A stretch of 8,195 nucleotides of DNA, taken from contig CALMEC010000418.1 in the NCBI GenBank assembly GCA_937862675.1, positions 1 to 8,195 of the forward strand, given 5' to 3'. Shown here piece by piece: positions 6,387 to 8,195 of this stretch. Below the pieces are notes generated by a model. It was not told the origin of the DNA. It saw nothing but the letters and a program-made list of their open reading frames with translations, and ran no database searches. The first letter of the stretch is position 1. Each line of letters starts with the position of its first letter. The position numbers and the translations under genes were made by a program. This DNA comes from an uncultured Actinomycetes bacterium (GTDB lineage: Bacteria; Actinomycetota; Thermoleophilia; Miltoncostaeales; Miltoncostaeaceae).

Positions 6387-7646
6387 ATGGATACGGACAG
6401 ACGTCGGGTCGTCGTCACCGGGCTCGGCCTGGTGACCCCTTTGGGCACGGGCCGTGACGCGGTCTGGGAATCCGTGGTGGCGGGCCGCTCCGCGGCGGTG
6501 CCGATCACCCTCTTCGACACGTCGGAGCATGTGACCAAGTTCGCGTGCCAGATCGGCGATTTCGATCCCACCCGGTACATCGACGCGAAGTCGGCCCGGC
6601 GCATGGACCGCTTCTCCCAGTTCGCGGTGGCGGCGGGCATGCTGGCGGTCGAGGACGCCGGCCTCGAGATCGAACGTGACGGCGACAACGAGCGCATCGG
6701 CGCCATCGTCGCCTCGGGCGTCGGCGGGCTGCGCACCTTCGAGGATCAGGCACGCGTCCTGCACGAGCGCGGCCCCACGCGGGTGTCGCCGCTCTTCATC
6801 CCGATGATGATCGCCAACATGGGCGCCGCCCAGCTCTCCATGACGCTGGGGCTGCAGGGTCCGCTGTCCTGCCCGGTGACGGCATGCGCGTCCGGGAACC
6901 ACGCCATCGGCGACGCATTGGAGGTCATCCGCCGCGGCCAGGCCGACGTGATGCTGGCCGGAGGCGCGGAGGCCGCCATCACCCCGATCGGGATCGCGGC
7001 ATTCAATTCGATGAAGGCGCTCTCCACCCGCAACGACGATCCGATGGGGGCCAGCCGCCCGTTCGACGTGCAGCGTGACGGGTTCGTCATGGGGGAGGGT
7101 GGCGCCGTGCTGGTGCTCGAAGAACTTTCCCACGCGCAAGCACGTGGCGCGGAGATCGTCTGCGAGATCGTGGGCTACGGCATGAGCGCCGACGCCCACC
7201 ACATCACCGAGCCCGACCCGACGGGGCGGGGTCCGGCGCGGGCGATGACCATGGCCATGGAGAACGGCGGGCTCACGGGCGACGACATCGACTACGTCAA
7301 CGTTCACGGGACGTCCACGCCGGTCGGTGACCCGTCGGAGATCCGGGTCATCCAGCGCGCGCTGGGCGTCGATCGCGCCGCCCGGGTGGCGGTCAGCTCC
7401 ACCAAGTCGATGCACGGTCACATGCTCGGCGCCACCGGCGGGATGGAGGCCGCGGTCAGCGCGCTCGGCATCCGCCACGGAGTGATCCCGGCGACGATCA
7501 ACGTCGACGAGCTCGATCCGCAGTGCCTCGGAGTGGACCACGTGCTCACGACCCCGAGGGAGGCGCCGCTGCGCACGGTCCTCTCCAACGGGTTCGGCTT
7601 CGGCGGTCACAACGCCACCATCGCCATGACGGCGTTCACCGGGTGA
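6387..7646 (+). CDS. fabF: 3-oxoacyl-ACP synthase II FabF
   Basis: Elongating condensing enzyme that joins acyl-ACP to malonyl-ACP. The 419 residues fit KAS II. The N-terminal VVVTGLGLVTPLG is at 8-20. The catalytic triad is Cys167 (TACASGNHAIGDA), His307 (NVHGTSTPVGD) and His345 (STKSMHGHMLGATGG); GFGFGGHNA (402-410) is the usual glycine-rich active-site loop. NVHGTSTPVGD has Val where most homologues have Ala, a mild change. The start is the ATG at 6387, six bases after a GAGGAGGAGG ribosome site; GTG 6384 directly before it is possible. The gap to fabG is 14 bases, too short for acpP. The stop overlaps the next gene's GTG start in GTGA (7643-7646). FabB is excluded by length and motifs as far as I can judge. 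Confidence 0.94.
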   Translation: MDTDRRRVVVTGLGLVTPLGTGRDAVWESVVAGRSAAVPITLFDTSEHVTKFACQIGDFDPTRYIDAKSARRMDRFSQFAVAAGMLAVEDAGLEIERDGDNERIGAIVASGVGGLRTFEDQARVLHERGPTRVSPLFIPMMIANMGAAQLSMTLGLQGPLSCPVTACASGNHAIGDALEVIRRGQADVMLAGGAEAAITPIGIAAFNSMKALSTRNDDPMGASRPFDVQRDGFVMGEGGAVLVLEELSHAQARGAEIVCEIVGYGMSADAHHITEPDPTGRGPARAMTMAMENGGLTGDDIDYVNVHGTSTPVGDPSEIRVIQRALGVDRAARVAVSSTKSMHGHMLGATGGMEAAVSALGIRHGVIPATINVDELDPQCLGVDHVLTTPREAPLRTVLSNGFGFGGHNATIAMTAFTG

Positions 7647-8195
7647 CCGACGACCCGCAGGGGCCTGCTCCGCTCTGGCGCCGGGCCCAGTTCGCCGTCA
7701 CCGACGCGGTCTACGGGCCGGGCACGAAGACGACGCCCTGGAGCTGGCTCGGAACGGAGCGCATCGCCGTCGGTAATCTGCCGACTCCTCGCTCCCTGCC
7801 GATCCTGCGGGAGCGGATCGGCATCACCGACGTGGTCAACTGCCGGGCCGCGGCGCAGACGCTCTTCAGCGGCGACCGCTACTGGGAGGAGCGCACGTTC
7901 GGCCCCGAGCACGTGGCCGTCGCGCCCATGTGGGACCACGGCCGCCATCAGGACCCCGCGTCCTGGGCCGACGCGGCGTTGTTCGCGGCGGCGGCCCTGG
8001 ACGACCCGGAGGCGCGGGTGCTCATCCACTGCCAGCGCGGCCGTCGCCGGAGCGTCCTGGTGGCGTACGCCACCCTCCGGTTGCGCGGGCTGGATCCCGA
8101 CGAGGCGGCGCGGCTGATCCTTCTCCACCGGCGCGAGTCGCACCTGGTGCCCGAGTACCGGGAGAGCGTCGAGAGGTGGCTGGAGGAGCGGGACG
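7643..8195 (+). CDS. Dual-specificity (tyrosine-phosphatase-like) phosphatase, 3' end beyond window
   Basis: A cysteine phosphatase of the dual-specificity type; 184 residues are visible and the gene runs off the window. The signature P-loop is complete: HCQRGRRRS at 129-137, with nucleophile Cys130, phosphate-binding Arg136 and Ser137, matching HC-x5-R-S/T. Upstream are IAVGNLPTP (41-49), typical of the first strand of these enzymes, ITDVVNCRA (61-69) and PMWDHGRHQD (95-104), where Asp98 is the likely general acid. There is no signal peptide or membrane segment in the visible part. It starts with GTG overlapping the fabF stop (GTGA) and has no ribosome site of its own, so it is probably made only by coupling to fabF. 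The substrate is unknown: a phospholipid precursor (PTPMT1-type), a phosphoprotein such as a Fab enzyme, or something unrelated. Confidence 0.85.
   Translation, partial: MTDDPQGPAPLWRRAQFAVTDAVYGPGTKTTPWSWLGTERIAVGNLPTPRSLPILRERIGITDVVNCRAAAQTLFSGDRYWEERTFGPEHVAVAPMWDHGRHQDPASWADAALFAAAALDDPEARVLIHCQRGRRRSVLVAYATLRLRGLDPDEAARLILLHRRESHLVPEYRESVERWLEERD

Noticed and set aside
6225..7610. Long minus-strand open frame of 461 codons opposite fabG and fabF.
   Set aside because: It is the antisense shadow of a high-GC gene: His/Arg/Gly/Val-rich, no motif, no ribosome site, while fabF on the plus strand is complete.
7607..8143. Minus-strand open frame of 178 codons over the last gene.
   Set aside because: The plus strand here encodes an intact phosphatase signature coupled to fabF; the minus frame has no motif.

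Overview
High-GC bacterial DNA (about 70% G+C by eye, not counted) with GTG and TTG starts and stop/start overlaps of the ATGA or GTGA type. Gene content and protein style suggest Actinomycetota or a similar high-GC lineage, but nothing in the window fixes the taxon. There is no tRNA, rRNA, CRISPR array, insertion sequence or transposase.

Layout. Positions 1-137 hold the 3' end of an unidentified plus-strand gene, followed by a stem-loop. Positions 138-793 hold no intact gene, only what looks like the C-terminal half of a MarR-type regulator (about 281-502) and several inverted repeats, ending in a near-perfect GC palindrome at 757-790. Positions 794-2934, on the minus strand, hold the membrane pair nfeD-slipin with an ATGA overlap; NfeD is a membrane-anchored serine protease and slipin its SPFH/stomatin partner. 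Positions 2935-3285 are a divergent intergenic region. From 3286 to the window end, on the plus strand, runs a tight type II fatty acid synthesis operon in the order fabZ, fabH, fabD, fabG, fabF, then a dual-specificity phosphatase cut by the window edge.

How the genes work together. FabD makes malonyl-ACP, FabH starts chains, FabF elongates, FabG reduces the ketoacyl group and FabZ dehydrates, so only the enoyl reductase and the carrier protein are missing for a full cycle. All junctions are overlaps or, once, 14 bases, so the six genes are probably one translationally coupled transcript. There is no acpP between fabG and fabF, where it often lies. 

Points worth a second look are the phosphatase welded to fabF by a GTGA overlap, the missing acpP, a short tract in nfeD where the strongly conserved substrate-pocket motif is scrambled without loss of frame (possibly sequence error), the TTG, apparently leaderless start of fabZ, and the MarR remnant. 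I found no clearly novel multi-gene system; most of the window is recognisable housekeeping.
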